A stretch of DNA of 17,279 bases from Deltaproteobacteria bacterium (GTDB lineage Bacteria > Desulfobacterota > Desulfuromonadia > Geobacterales > Pseudopelobacteraceae), in assembly GCA_030654645.1 (NCBI GenBank), contig JAURXC010000206.1, positions 1 through 17,279 on the forward strand, read 5' to 3'. A program made the translations under genes and the position numbers. A model generated the notes under the pieces. That model had not been told where the DNA came from, did not search any database, and worked only from the letters and a program-made list of their open reading frames with translations. Positions within the stretch are counted from its first letter, which is position 1, and every line of letters begins with the position of its first letter. Below, one piece after another: positions 1 through 6,209 of this stretch.

Positions 1-1698
1 GAATTTCAAATTGTTGAGTGAATAATTAACTGTTCCGGACACTGTTGTAATATTGTTGGAGCCTGTATTTGCGGATGAAAATATATCCTCGATCAGATTA
101 AGTCCCAGATTCAAACGTGGCAATGGATTCCAGGTTACAACCAAACTGGATAGAGACCGATAACTGGATGAGCCGATACTATCGGCTGCGACACTTCTTG
201 GACTTACATACTGAGGTATAGAAGTATTGGAATCTCTTACGGTACTATTAAAGATGCTGTTATTTCCGGTTGTGAAATCATTTTCCTGCCGAAATGTTAT
301 GCGAAGCTGATTAGAAGGGGTATAGCCGGCATCCAGCGACAGTTTCTGCTCAAGAAAGTTTGTACTACTTGAAGAATATCTGTTATTGGAGTTTTTGATC
401 TTATAGGCGGCCCCCAGAGTTAACTGCCTTGAAAACGAGGGGGTGCTGGTGGTTTCAAGGCCACCGGAAAGCACCAGCATCTTGGAATTTTCTGAAACGG
501 TGGACTCAACATCCAGACTCTGATTCAAGGTAAACAACGAACGTTTGAATGCATCGACCCTGTAACCGGCCAACATACTTTCCAGGTGAGCACCTGTATT
601 ATCGTGCGTTTCCCGATAGGAAGCCCTGGTGCTCCAGGATACTTCAGGGTTCAGTACTCCAGAGACATACAAAGGTATCGTGGTGCGATTGGTAAGTTTA
701 CCGTTCTCTTCCCGGTAACGGTTGAAATTGTTAAAGCTGCGCGCTTCCCAGTATCTGCGTTGCGCATGGGCAAAAACATTTACATCGACCTCTTCGTAAT
801 TCTGCCCCATCGACAAACTGGTTTTCCTGGATAACTGCAGGTCGGTTGAGACCCTGAGCCAGTTGGAAAAATCTATCCAACGGCGGGCCAGTGTGTGATC
901 AACCGTTCCAATCTGGATTTGACTCTCCTTATAGTTATTGTACGAGTCAATGTAGTCATCATAGGTTGTATATCGGTAATGAAACCAGTTATCTTTTTTG
1001 TTGAGACTTACGAAAGCAAGACGTGTAAGCCTGTTATCTACCGGAGTTTGTGACCGGAGGTCCCGATTGAGTTGGTCGCTGTAATCAAGCATGATCATCG
1101 GCAAATGCCGAAGAATTTCATTATAACCGTTGGTCATGCCGTTCTTTACTCCGGCAACCAGCGTCGCACCACTGTTGATATGAATACCGTCGTTGATCCC
1201 GGATGCAAGATAAGGTGTGCCAAGCAACGTACCGTTTTGGGAGGTCATGCTTGCAATTAGCGGAGTATCGGAAGTGATCATGGTGTTTTGGGTCATGTCA
1301 CGGCTGTAAGCTGTAAGTCTGAATGGAATTTCCTTGGGATCCAGCAACAATTCACCGCTGAACAGGATGTGACCACGATTGGTCTGTATACTCTCCGTAC
1401 CCTTTTCAGATTTGATCGAAGTATCAAGCGCTGACCAGTTATAACCTAGCGAAACATTGTACTTACCAATCCTTGAATTGTAGATATTGCCGGCGTGATC
1501 GTAAAGCAGTGAATAGTCATGGGTAAATGACTGGGCTGACAGATGGCGGCCGGAGTTATTGCGGACATCATAGTTGGTATAGTTGAGAGAAGCCTGGGCT
1601 GACAGCCTGGCTACGGCAGGCGAAGGCCATAGCAGGGCGACCATAAGCAATAGTGCCGCGGGGATCGACCAGTTGTGGCGCAACAGGTTAGGTATCAT
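1..1698 (-). CDS. Large outer-membrane beta-barrel protein (partial, C-terminus beyond window)
   Basis: An open frame of 566 codons runs without a stop from the ATG at 1698 off the left edge, so the C-terminus is missing. The N-terminus is a Sec signal peptide: basic start, hydrophobic stretch, then a likely cut after residues SPAVA (about residue 31). The rest alternates polar and hydrophobic/aromatic residues, is rich in Tyr, Asn, Ser, Thr and Arg, and contains no cysteine, as expected for a many-stranded outer-membrane barrel. I recognise no closer family. Size and context suggest the porin-like partners of Geobacter multiheme cytochromes, but no CXXC motif of the MtrB/PioB type is visible. 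A GTG at 1734 is also in frame, but it lies at the start site expected from the sigma-54 promoter at 1746-1762, so ATG 1698 is preferred; no good ribosome binding site precedes it. Confident as a barrel, unsure of its role. Confidence 0.8.
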   Translation of the reverse strand, partial: MIPNLLRHNWSIPAALLLMVALLWPSPAVARLSAQASLNYTNYDVRNNSGRHLSAQSFTHDYSLLYDHAGNIYNSRIGKYNVSLGYNWSALDTSIKSEKGTESIQTNRGHILFSGELLLDPKEIPFRLTAYSRDMTQNTMITSDTPLIASMTSQNGTLLGTPYLASGINDGIHINSGATLVAGVKNGMTNGYNEILRHLPMIMLDYSDQLNRDLRSQTPVDNRLTRLAFVSLNKKDNWFHYRYTTYDDYIDSYNNYKESQIQIGTVDHTLARRWIDFSNWLRVSTDLQLSRKTSLSMGQNYEEVDVNVFAHAQRRYWEARSFNNFNRYREENGKLTNRTTIPLYVSGVLNPEVSWSTRASYRETHDNTGAHLESMLAGYRVDAFKRSLFTLNQSLDVESTVSENSKMLVLSGGLETTSTPSFSRQLTLGAAYKIKNSNNRYSSSSTNFLEQKLSLDAGYTPSNQLRITFRQENDFTTGNNSIFNSTVRDSNTSIPQYVSPRSVAADSIGSSSYRSLSSLVVTWNPLPRLNLGLNLIEDIFSSANTGSNNITTVSGTVNYSLNNLKF

Positions 1699-1745
1699 AG
1701 AGCCTGAGACACTTTTGAGGATATAGAAATTCACGAAGAGATCTT

Positions 1746-1762
1746 TGCAATTTTAACGCCAA
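1746..1762 (-). promoter_or_regulatory. Sigma-54 (RpoN) promoter for the beta-barrel gene
   Basis: On the minus strand this reads TTGGCGTTAAAATTGCA. It carries the invariant GG and GC exactly 10 bases apart, with TTGGC at -24 and TTGCA at -12, close to the consensus YTGGCACG-N4-TTGCW. The expected start is near 1735, giving a leader of about 37 nt to the ATG at 1698. A 5-bp inverted repeat (CGCCA...TGGCG, 1757-1774) overlaps the -24 element and could be an operator. Confidence 0.7.
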
Positions 1763-1849
1763 CACAACCTGGCGAATACCCGACAAACACAGCAACCCGG
1801 ACATGGCGAATAAGGCCGGCGGACGGGAATCCGCTGCAATATCATTGAG

Positions 1850-1896
1850 AAGCAAGAAAACGGATCACATTTTTATCCTGCCATTTAACCTTGCTT
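1850..1896. repeat. 7-bp inverted repeat upstream of the barrel sigma-54 promoter
   Basis: AAGCAAG at 1850-1856 and CTTGCTT at 1890-1896 form a perfect inverted repeat with arm centres 40 bp apart. They lie about 115-160 bp upstream of the predicted sigma-54 start, the distance at which enhancer-binding proteins usually bind. Chance occurrence cannot be excluded. The rest of 1763-1919 shows no gene and no canonical terminator. Confidence 0.3.
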
Positions 1897-1919
1897 AACG
1901 TGAAATAGCGCAGCAATAA

Positions 1920-2993
1920 CTATTGTGCACGGTGACCGCTTAGAAACGACTCTGATAAATATTGAAAAACCTGGACACGCGCATTCAGCTGGTCAACTAC
2001 GTATATTCTGTCATTTGTATCGATATCTATACCTACCGGCACTGAAAAACCGCCGGGAGCAACCTTTCCGGAACCTGATATGGCATAAAATGCACCCAGC
2101 ACCAAAAGCAGCTCACCCCGTTCATTGAATATGGACACGGAGTGTGATCGCCCGTCAACCACATAAATATTATCGGATGAATCGACCGCAATAGATTTTA
2201 TCAACTGGAAGTCACCCGCCGAATCCCCTCTACGGCCAAACTTACGCAGGAACTTCCCATCTGCATCAAATATCTGGACGACAGCGTCAAACGCGTCAGC
2301 AACGATGATCTGTCCCTTGGAATTTATCACAAGCGCAACCGGAAGATTGAACTGACCGGCAGCATCACCGCTGGAGCCGATACTGCGCTGAACGACCCCC
2401 ATCAGATCCATTACTATCAACTTTCGAGAAGTGGCATCAGAAACATACAACAAGCCCTTTTTCTTATCGATCGCCAGCGCAATGGGATTTGAAACAGAAA
2501 CTGATTTTAAACGGATTGCACGTAAATATTTTTCAGAACTGTCGAAAACCAGGACCGTGGCTGTTCTGCGTTCAAGCACGTACAGATTATTATCACGATC
2601 GGTTACCACCGAAAGAGGATGAGTTATGGTTGGTGCACCTTCGGGAGTAACCAGGCTTCTCAGTTCATGCTTGCCAAGATCGAAAACCATTACCGACGCC
2701 CTGCCGACATCGGACACATAAAAACGTTTTAGCTCTGGAACCGATTTCACCTCAATCGGCTTCAGCAGTGAGACCGGCTCATCCGAGCCCATTATCGCCG
2801 CAAAAAATCGTTGCGAATCACTCTTATCAATATCCAGCTGACTGCTGTAAGCTTTTATCCATTCAATACGGGGTACATCAGGCGGCGGGGGCCAGAAGTA
2901 GCGCTCAGTCGGCTCAGGAACCGTACCGGCACAAGCAGAAAGCAGAAGCATGACCATAATATAGAAACTATATAGCAGACGGGTATTTATCAT
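1920..2993 (-). CDS. NHL-repeat beta-propeller lipoprotein 1
   Basis: A 357-residue protein with a lipoprotein signal: hydrophobic N-terminus ending in LLSAC, lipid-anchored Cys21. The following residues (Ala-Gly) are not the Asp inner-membrane retention signal, so outer-membrane location is likely. Residues 34-45 carry W-P-P-x-P-D-x-P-R-I-E-W, present at the same positions in the paralog at 4073-5170. Residues of about 70-350 form some six NHL-type repeats (for example DSSDNIYVVDGRSHSVSIF and DTNDRIYVVDQLNARVQVF), that is a beta-propeller. It has no heme motif or catalytic motif. It lies between the tetraheme cytochrome and the barrel but behind a terminator, with its own promoter and no Shine-Dalgarno sequence. 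By analogy with beta-propeller companions of Geobacter cytochrome filaments (OscD in the omcS-companion cluster), I infer a role in filament assembly, surface retention or shape. Fold confident, role inferred. Confidence 0.85.
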   Translation of the reverse strand: MINTRLLYSFYIMVMLLLSACAGTVPEPTERYFWPPPPDVPRIEWIKAYSSQLDIDKSDSQRFFAAIMGSDEPVSLLKPIEVKSVPELKRFYVSDVGRASVMVFDLGKHELRSLVTPEGAPTITHPLSVVTDRDNNLYVLERRTATVLVFDSSEKYLRAIRLKSVSVSNPIALAIDKKKGLLYVSDATSRKLIVMDLMGVVQRSIGSSGDAAGQFNLPVALVINSKGQIIVADAFDAVVQIFDADGKFLRKFGRRGDSAGDFQLIKSIAVDSSDNIYVVDGRSHSVSIFNERGELLLVLGAFYAISGSGKVAPGGFSVPVGIDIDTNDRIYVVDQLNARVQVFQYLSESFLSGHRAQ

Positions 2994-2999
2994 GACGGT

Positions 3000-3028
3000 T
3001 TTATAACATGAATCCCAGATGTTTTAAA
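3000..3028 (-). promoter_or_regulatory. Sigma-70-like promoter giving a leaderless mRNA for NHL lipoprotein 1
   Basis: On the minus strand TTTAAA (3023-3028) and TATAAA (3000-3005) are 17 bp apart. The expected start, 6-7 bases past the -10 box, falls on the A of the ATG at 2993. No Shine-Dalgarno sequence precedes that ATG, which fits leaderless translation. The box sits directly after the terminator at 3032-3059. Confidence 0.5.
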
Positions 3029-3031
3029 CAC

Positions 3032-3059
3032 AAAAAGGGCGGGAAAACCCGCCCTTTTT
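3032..3059 (-). terminator. Rho-independent terminator after the tetraheme cytochrome gene
   Basis: GGGCGGG and CCCGCCC make a 7-bp G+C stem with a 4-base loop, flanked by A5 and T5 tracts, so it is a symmetric strong terminator. It lies 19 bp after the cytochrome stop codon and 38 bp before the next gene. It should separate abundant cytochrome message from NHL lipoprotein 1. Confidence 0.9.
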
Positions 3060-3078
3060 GCCTATTATCGAATCAGGA

Positions 3079-3774
3079 TTAGTTCTGGTGACAAGCCCTG
3101 CAGAGCGCGCTGCCGGTATTGGCTATACGCAGGAACGGAGGGTTGGCATTATCATGAACCTTGTGGCAGCTGGAGCATTCCATCTGATCGGTCTTGGCTC
3201 CGTAGTTGAAGAAGACCATCTGGTTGGTTGCATTAGTAGCAGTAGCAATCGGCTGAAGCGCGGTACCTTTGTTTGGAGTAACGCCCCTCTGCGATACAGC
3301 AACCGAATAGCTGAATCCGATCGGGTGATCATTGGTCAGGTCAGTGCCGAGGCCGCTTCCAGCTGCAAACGTACCAACATAGGTAGCAGTATTGAGATCC
3401 GTGTCTTTAGCATTATCTCTTACAAATGCGTTAACATCGGCAGCAACACCGGCGGCAGCTGCGTGGCAAGACAGACACTGCAGCGAGATACTTCCGGTGG
3501 ACAGGGCAGCATTTTTTGCAGCAGTCGACAAAGTAACCGATGATGTATAGAACTTGAACGATGCGGCCGCAGGATCCAGGCGATTCCAGAGCGGAACTTT
3601 AGGTGCAGCATTATGCGGAGCGTGGCAATGCTCACAGAGTTTCTCGCTGCTGGTAGCCCTGATGGCCTGGGCACCGGAGTTAGACAGGTCGTGTTTCGAG
3701 TTTCTAATTGAGAGAGCAAACGCCGAACTGGAAACCAGAACCAGACCCAACATTACAACCATTGTTTTTTTCAT
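3079..3774 (-). CDS. Secreted tetraheme c-type cytochrome, OmcE-like (candidate nanowire subunit)
   Basis: A 231-residue cytochrome with a Sec signal peptide cut after SSSAFA (residue 20). Four CXXCH sites lie at 47-51, 100-104, 200-204 and 225-229. Outside them there are exactly four further histidines (His28 in SKHDL, His54 in HAPHN, His150 in NDHPIG, His207 in KVHD) plus His49 inside the first motif. That is the number needed for four bis-histidine hemes. Length, heme count, signal peptide and early SKHDL...CHAPHN pattern resemble the OmcE group of Geobacter, whose members polymerise into extracellular filaments with one ligand donated by a neighbouring subunit. The middle (105-199) is Gly/Ala/Thr-rich with few charges, consistent with a surface protein. 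A good ribosome binding site (AAAGGAAAG) precedes the ATG. It has its own sigma-54 promoter, long leader and terminator, so it can be made in excess of its neighbours. Cytochrome certain; OmcE orthology unproven. Confidence 0.85.
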   Translation of the reverse strand: MKKTMVVMLGLVLVSSSAFALSIRNSKHDLSNSGAQAIRATSSEKLCEHCHAPHNAAPKVPLWNRLDPAAASFKFYTSSVTLSTAAKNAALSTGSISLQCLSCHAAAAGVAADVNAFVRDNAKDTDLNTATYVGTFAAGSGLGTDLTNDHPIGFSYSVAVSQRGVTPNKGTALQPIATATNATNQMVFFNYGAKTDQMECSSCHKVHDNANPPFLRIANTGSALCRACHQN

Positions 3775-3936
3775 TTTTGCTTTCCTTTCATTTGTTAAAA
3801 TTTGATCTAAACCGGATGTGCAGGCCTAAGCCTGTTTCAGCAATTATTCTCAAACAATCAATCCAGCAAACCTCCTTTCAATCGAACTCATTCCAGATAT
3901 TGGCTCTATCAAAATAGTACCATTCAAAGATTCAAT
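3775..3936 (-). other. Long 5' leader of the tetraheme cytochrome gene
   Basis: About 160 nt lie between the predicted sigma-54 start and the ATG at 3774. On the minus strand it holds a perfect Shine-Dalgarno sequence AAAGGAGG (3871-3878) that faces only a three-codon TTG-ATT-GTT-TGA frame. It also holds a small hairpin CAGGC-ttag-GCCTG (3821-3834) and then the real ribosome binding site. I could not match it to the GEMM cyclic-dinucleotide riboswitch core. A post-transcriptional control role is inferred only. Confidence 0.4.
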
Positions 3937-3946
3937 TGACACAAAC

Positions 3947-3963
3947 AGCAATCTATATGCCAA
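3947..3963 (-). promoter_or_regulatory. Sigma-54 (RpoN) promoter for the tetraheme cytochrome gene
   Basis: On the minus strand this reads TTGGCATATAGATTGCT, with TTGGCA at -24, TTGCT at -12 and exactly 10 bases between GG and GC. It is nearly consensus. The start is expected near 3936. Confidence 0.75.
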
Positions 3964-3996
3964 AAACGTTTCGATTGAAATACACTGTAATTTCTA

Positions 3997-4025
3997 GTAG
4001 TTAAAAACAAGTGAGTATTAACTAC
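3997..4025. promoter_or_regulatory. Perfect 8-bp inverted repeat, candidate enhancer-binding site
   Basis: GTAGTTAA (3997-4004) and TTAACTAC (4018-4025) are a perfect inverted repeat with 13 bp between arms and 21 bp centre to centre, two helical turns. It is centred about 75 bp upstream of the predicted sigma-54 start. It has no U-tract on the minus strand, so it is a poor terminator for the upstream gene and a better candidate for a dimeric activator site. Confidence 0.45.
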
Positions 4026-4072
4026 ATAAAGTCAACTCCGCAAATAGCCGCACTTGCCGACCATGGACACTG

Positions 4073-5170
4073 CTATTTAACCGGTGTTTTCACTCCCCCG
4101 CCCGATTCTTTGTCAAGATGGTATTTTTTAAGTTCAATGGCGTTCATATATTGGAAGATTTGCAGCCGCCTGTTTCCCATATCCGCGACATAGATACGGT
4201 CGTGCGCATCTATGAATATCCCTTGGGGAAGCAGAAATCCACCGGCAACCACTGTTTCACCCTGACTTTGAGAATAGGGCGCTCCGATTGAAATAAGCAC
4301 TTCTCCCTTTGAATTGAAAACCTGCATGCGACTATAGCGAGCATCAACTACATAAATATGATCCTCACTATCGAGCGCCAGTCCTTTGATAATCCCAAAA
4401 TCACCTACGCCGTCACCGCGCATACCGAACTTGGAAATAAAAACGCCTTCCGGTGAAAAGCACTGTACCCTGGCATTGAATGAATCGGATATATAGATGT
4501 TACCCTTGCTATCCAGAGCAGCGCCGACGGGATAATTAAACTCGCCGTCCTGCCCGCCTTTCTTGCCAAAACTGTACAGCAGCTTGCCATCCAGAGAAAA
4601 GATTGCAACCTTATGTGAGTTGGCGTCAGGCACAATCAGATGCTCCCGTTTCTTGTCGATGGCAAATGCACCCACCGATTTTACATCAGCCGACAAATCC
4701 AAAACCTGGAGTACCTTGTTCTCGTTATTGACGACATATACTTTGCAGCTTCTGTCATCACCGGCATAAATCAACCCTTTGCCATCAAATGCGACTCCGG
4801 TCGGCTTGCTGGTGCTACCGGCCATGACGGAACTACCCAGCACATCGAATTTTTTCTTATTGAGATCAAGAACAACAAATGCGGATTGACCAGGGTCACT
4901 GACAACAATTTTGTCCTCGGAATTACCGCCGATAAACAGAGGAGAGGTAAACCCCAGCTCACTCTGCTCACCCACCAGATCCCGCATCAACGAGGAGCCG
5001 CCCCTCAGGTCGGAATCATTGTAATAGGTTGCCAACCACTCGATTTTGGGTTCATCTGGCGCTGGCGGCCAAAACAAACGTTTTTTGACGACGGGGCCTG
5101 TTGAAGCGCATGCCGTTAATAGAGAAATGGCAAGCAGTCCTACTGAAATTAACTTTAAAAACATTCCCAT
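4073..5170 (-). CDS. NHL-repeat beta-propeller lipoprotein 2
   Basis: A 365-residue paralog of NHL lipoprotein 1. The signal ends in LLTAC with lipidated Cys21 followed by Ala-Ser, so outer-membrane sorting is likely. W34-P-P-A-P-D-E-P-K-I-E-W45 aligns position for position with the paralog. About six NHL repeats follow (for example DSKGNIYISDSFNARVQCF, DSEDHIYVVDARYSRMQVF, DAHDRIYVADMGNRRLQIF), then a short charged tail, so a six-bladed propeller is likely. It is the last gene of the resB-resC-cytochrome-cytochrome run, 16 bp after the 8-heme cytochrome, with a GGAG ribosome binding site. It immediately precedes the promoter of the tetraheme gene. No enzyme motif is visible. I infer a scaffold or assembly role for the adjacent cytochrome, as for beta-propeller companions of omcS, but binding to other cytochromes or the barrel is possible. 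Confidence 0.85.
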   Translation of the reverse strand: MGMFLKLISVGLLAISLLTACASTGPVVKKRLFWPPAPDEPKIEWLATYYNDSDLRGGSSLMRDLVGEQSELGFTSPLFIGGNSEDKIVVSDPGQSAFVVLDLNKKKFDVLGSSVMAGSTSKPTGVAFDGKGLIYAGDDRSCKVYVVNNENKVLQVLDLSADVKSVGAFAIDKKREHLIVPDANSHKVAIFSLDGKLLYSFGKKGGQDGEFNYPVGAALDSKGNIYISDSFNARVQCFSPEGVFISKFGMRGDGVGDFGIIKGLALDSEDHIYVVDARYSRMQVFNSKGEVLISIGAPYSQSQGETVVAGGFLLPQGIFIDAHDRIYVADMGNRRLQIFQYMNAIELKKYHLDKESGGGVKTPVK

Positions 5171-5186
5171 TTATAAACTCCAGTCA

Positions 5187-6176
5187 TTATTTATTATGGC
5201 AGGCCTGACAAAGTGCCATACGGTCTTCCACGTTATTGAAGAAGAAATACCGTACGTTTCCGCCATGGGGAGCATGGCAGGAGATACAGCTCATCTGCTT
5301 GCCGCTTCCGGCCCTTAACGGGTCTTTCCTTCCGGACAGAGGGTGTCCTTCACCGGTTGTTGTCATGACCACATGCTTCTGATTGGCAATATGCCCATGG
5401 CACGACAGACACAACTCGTTTATCGGCTTTATAAGCTGAAACTCATTCTGACTGCCGTGGGCTTCATGACATGCTTCACACATACCCGCTTCAATCGGAC
5501 CATGCACGAATTTTTTCTTTTTGATCTGAACAGCCATATCGGCGTGGCACTCGTAACAGAGCGCCGCTTCCCGCTTGGCAACGGAATGTTTCGGGTTACC
5601 TTTACTTGCATGACAATAACCGCAGGAGTAGGTTCCGGCTGGTCCATGTACATATTTTACCGACAGCAGTTTTTTATGACAGGCATAGCATGGATTTTCT
5701 TTTTCAATACTGCTGTTCATCTGGGCCGGTGTCGGATTCATATTATGGCATGACTGGCAGAGCCTTTCATTCTCGGGGCGGTGCATAACAACGGGCGAAT
5801 ATTCTGGAGGAACCTTTTGGGTGCTTTCTTTCGGCACAAAAAAGACCGAGAGACTTGCGGACTCAACCTTTTGTCCCCCCTTGAAAAGATCAACGACAAC
5901 TTTATTTGCCCCTTGATCCCACAGTGATTGAGCAATGAAAAAGTCCTGGAACAGTTTGCGATACTCCGGCATGCCGACATCTACGGATTCGCCGGCAACG
6001 CCGTTAAGTGTTATACGCAATGAGGATATGTCATTCTGATTGAGTTTAAAAATGAGATGCCCTGAAGTGGTAACCGAGCTGTTTTGGGAGGGATATATAA
6101 AATCAATTGCAGCCTGGGCTGCTGTAACCGTTAAAAGCGCTACGACCGATATGACAAGCACTACACGCTTAAGCAT
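5187..6176 (-). CDS. Octaheme c-type cytochrome with N-terminal beta-sandwich-like domain
   Basis: A 329-residue exported cytochrome. The signal peptide is cut after AAQA (residue 22). Residues 23 to about 125 lack cysteine and look like an Ig/beta-sandwich domain. Residues 140-327 carry eight CXXCH motifs at 140, 163, 185, 207, 233, 256, 297 and 323. Several are paired with H-G-P or A-H-G segments that supply distal histidines, the doubled-CXXCH arrangement of Geobacter periplasmic and outer-surface cytochromes. A strong ribosome binding site (AAGGAGAG, 8 nt spacing) precedes the ATG, and the gene follows the preceding cytochrome by 33 bp. It probably carries electrons in the periplasm between inner-membrane donors and the exported tetraheme protein; the added domain could bind the propeller or barrel. 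Heme protein certain, place in the chain inferred. Confidence 0.87.
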   Translation of the reverse strand: MLKRVVLVISVVALLTVTAAQAAIDFIYPSQNSSVTTSGHLIFKLNQNDISSLRITLNGVAGESVDVGMPEYRKLFQDFFIAQSLWDQGANKVVVDLFKGGQKVESASLSVFFVPKESTQKVPPEYSPVVMHRPENERLCQSCHNMNPTPAQMNSSIEKENPCYACHKKLLSVKYVHGPAGTYSCGYCHASKGNPKHSVAKREAALCYECHADMAVQIKKKKFVHGPIEAGMCEACHEAHGSQNEFQLIKPINELCLSCHGHIANQKHVVMTTTGEGHPLSGRKDPLRAGSGKQMSCISCHAPHGGNVRYFFFNNVEDRMALCQACHNK

Positions 6177-6209
6177 CGTACTCTCCTTGAAAAGTCCGAA
6201 TTAACGGAG

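Noticed and set aside
586..1260. Plus-strand open frames opposite the barrel gene
   Set aside because: They are antisense shadows of the continuous minus-strand frame and lack good starts or recognisable protein features.
1763..1919. Terminator after NHL lipoprotein 1
   Set aside because: Only 5-bp stems without a T-tract are present, so the barrel gene may also receive readthrough.
3775..3936. Cyclic di-GMP/cGAMP (GEMM) riboswitch in the cytochrome leader, as found before some Geobacter cytochrome genes
   Set aside because: The conserved core segments, such as the GCAAAGC-type block and its paired tetraloop stem, are absent.
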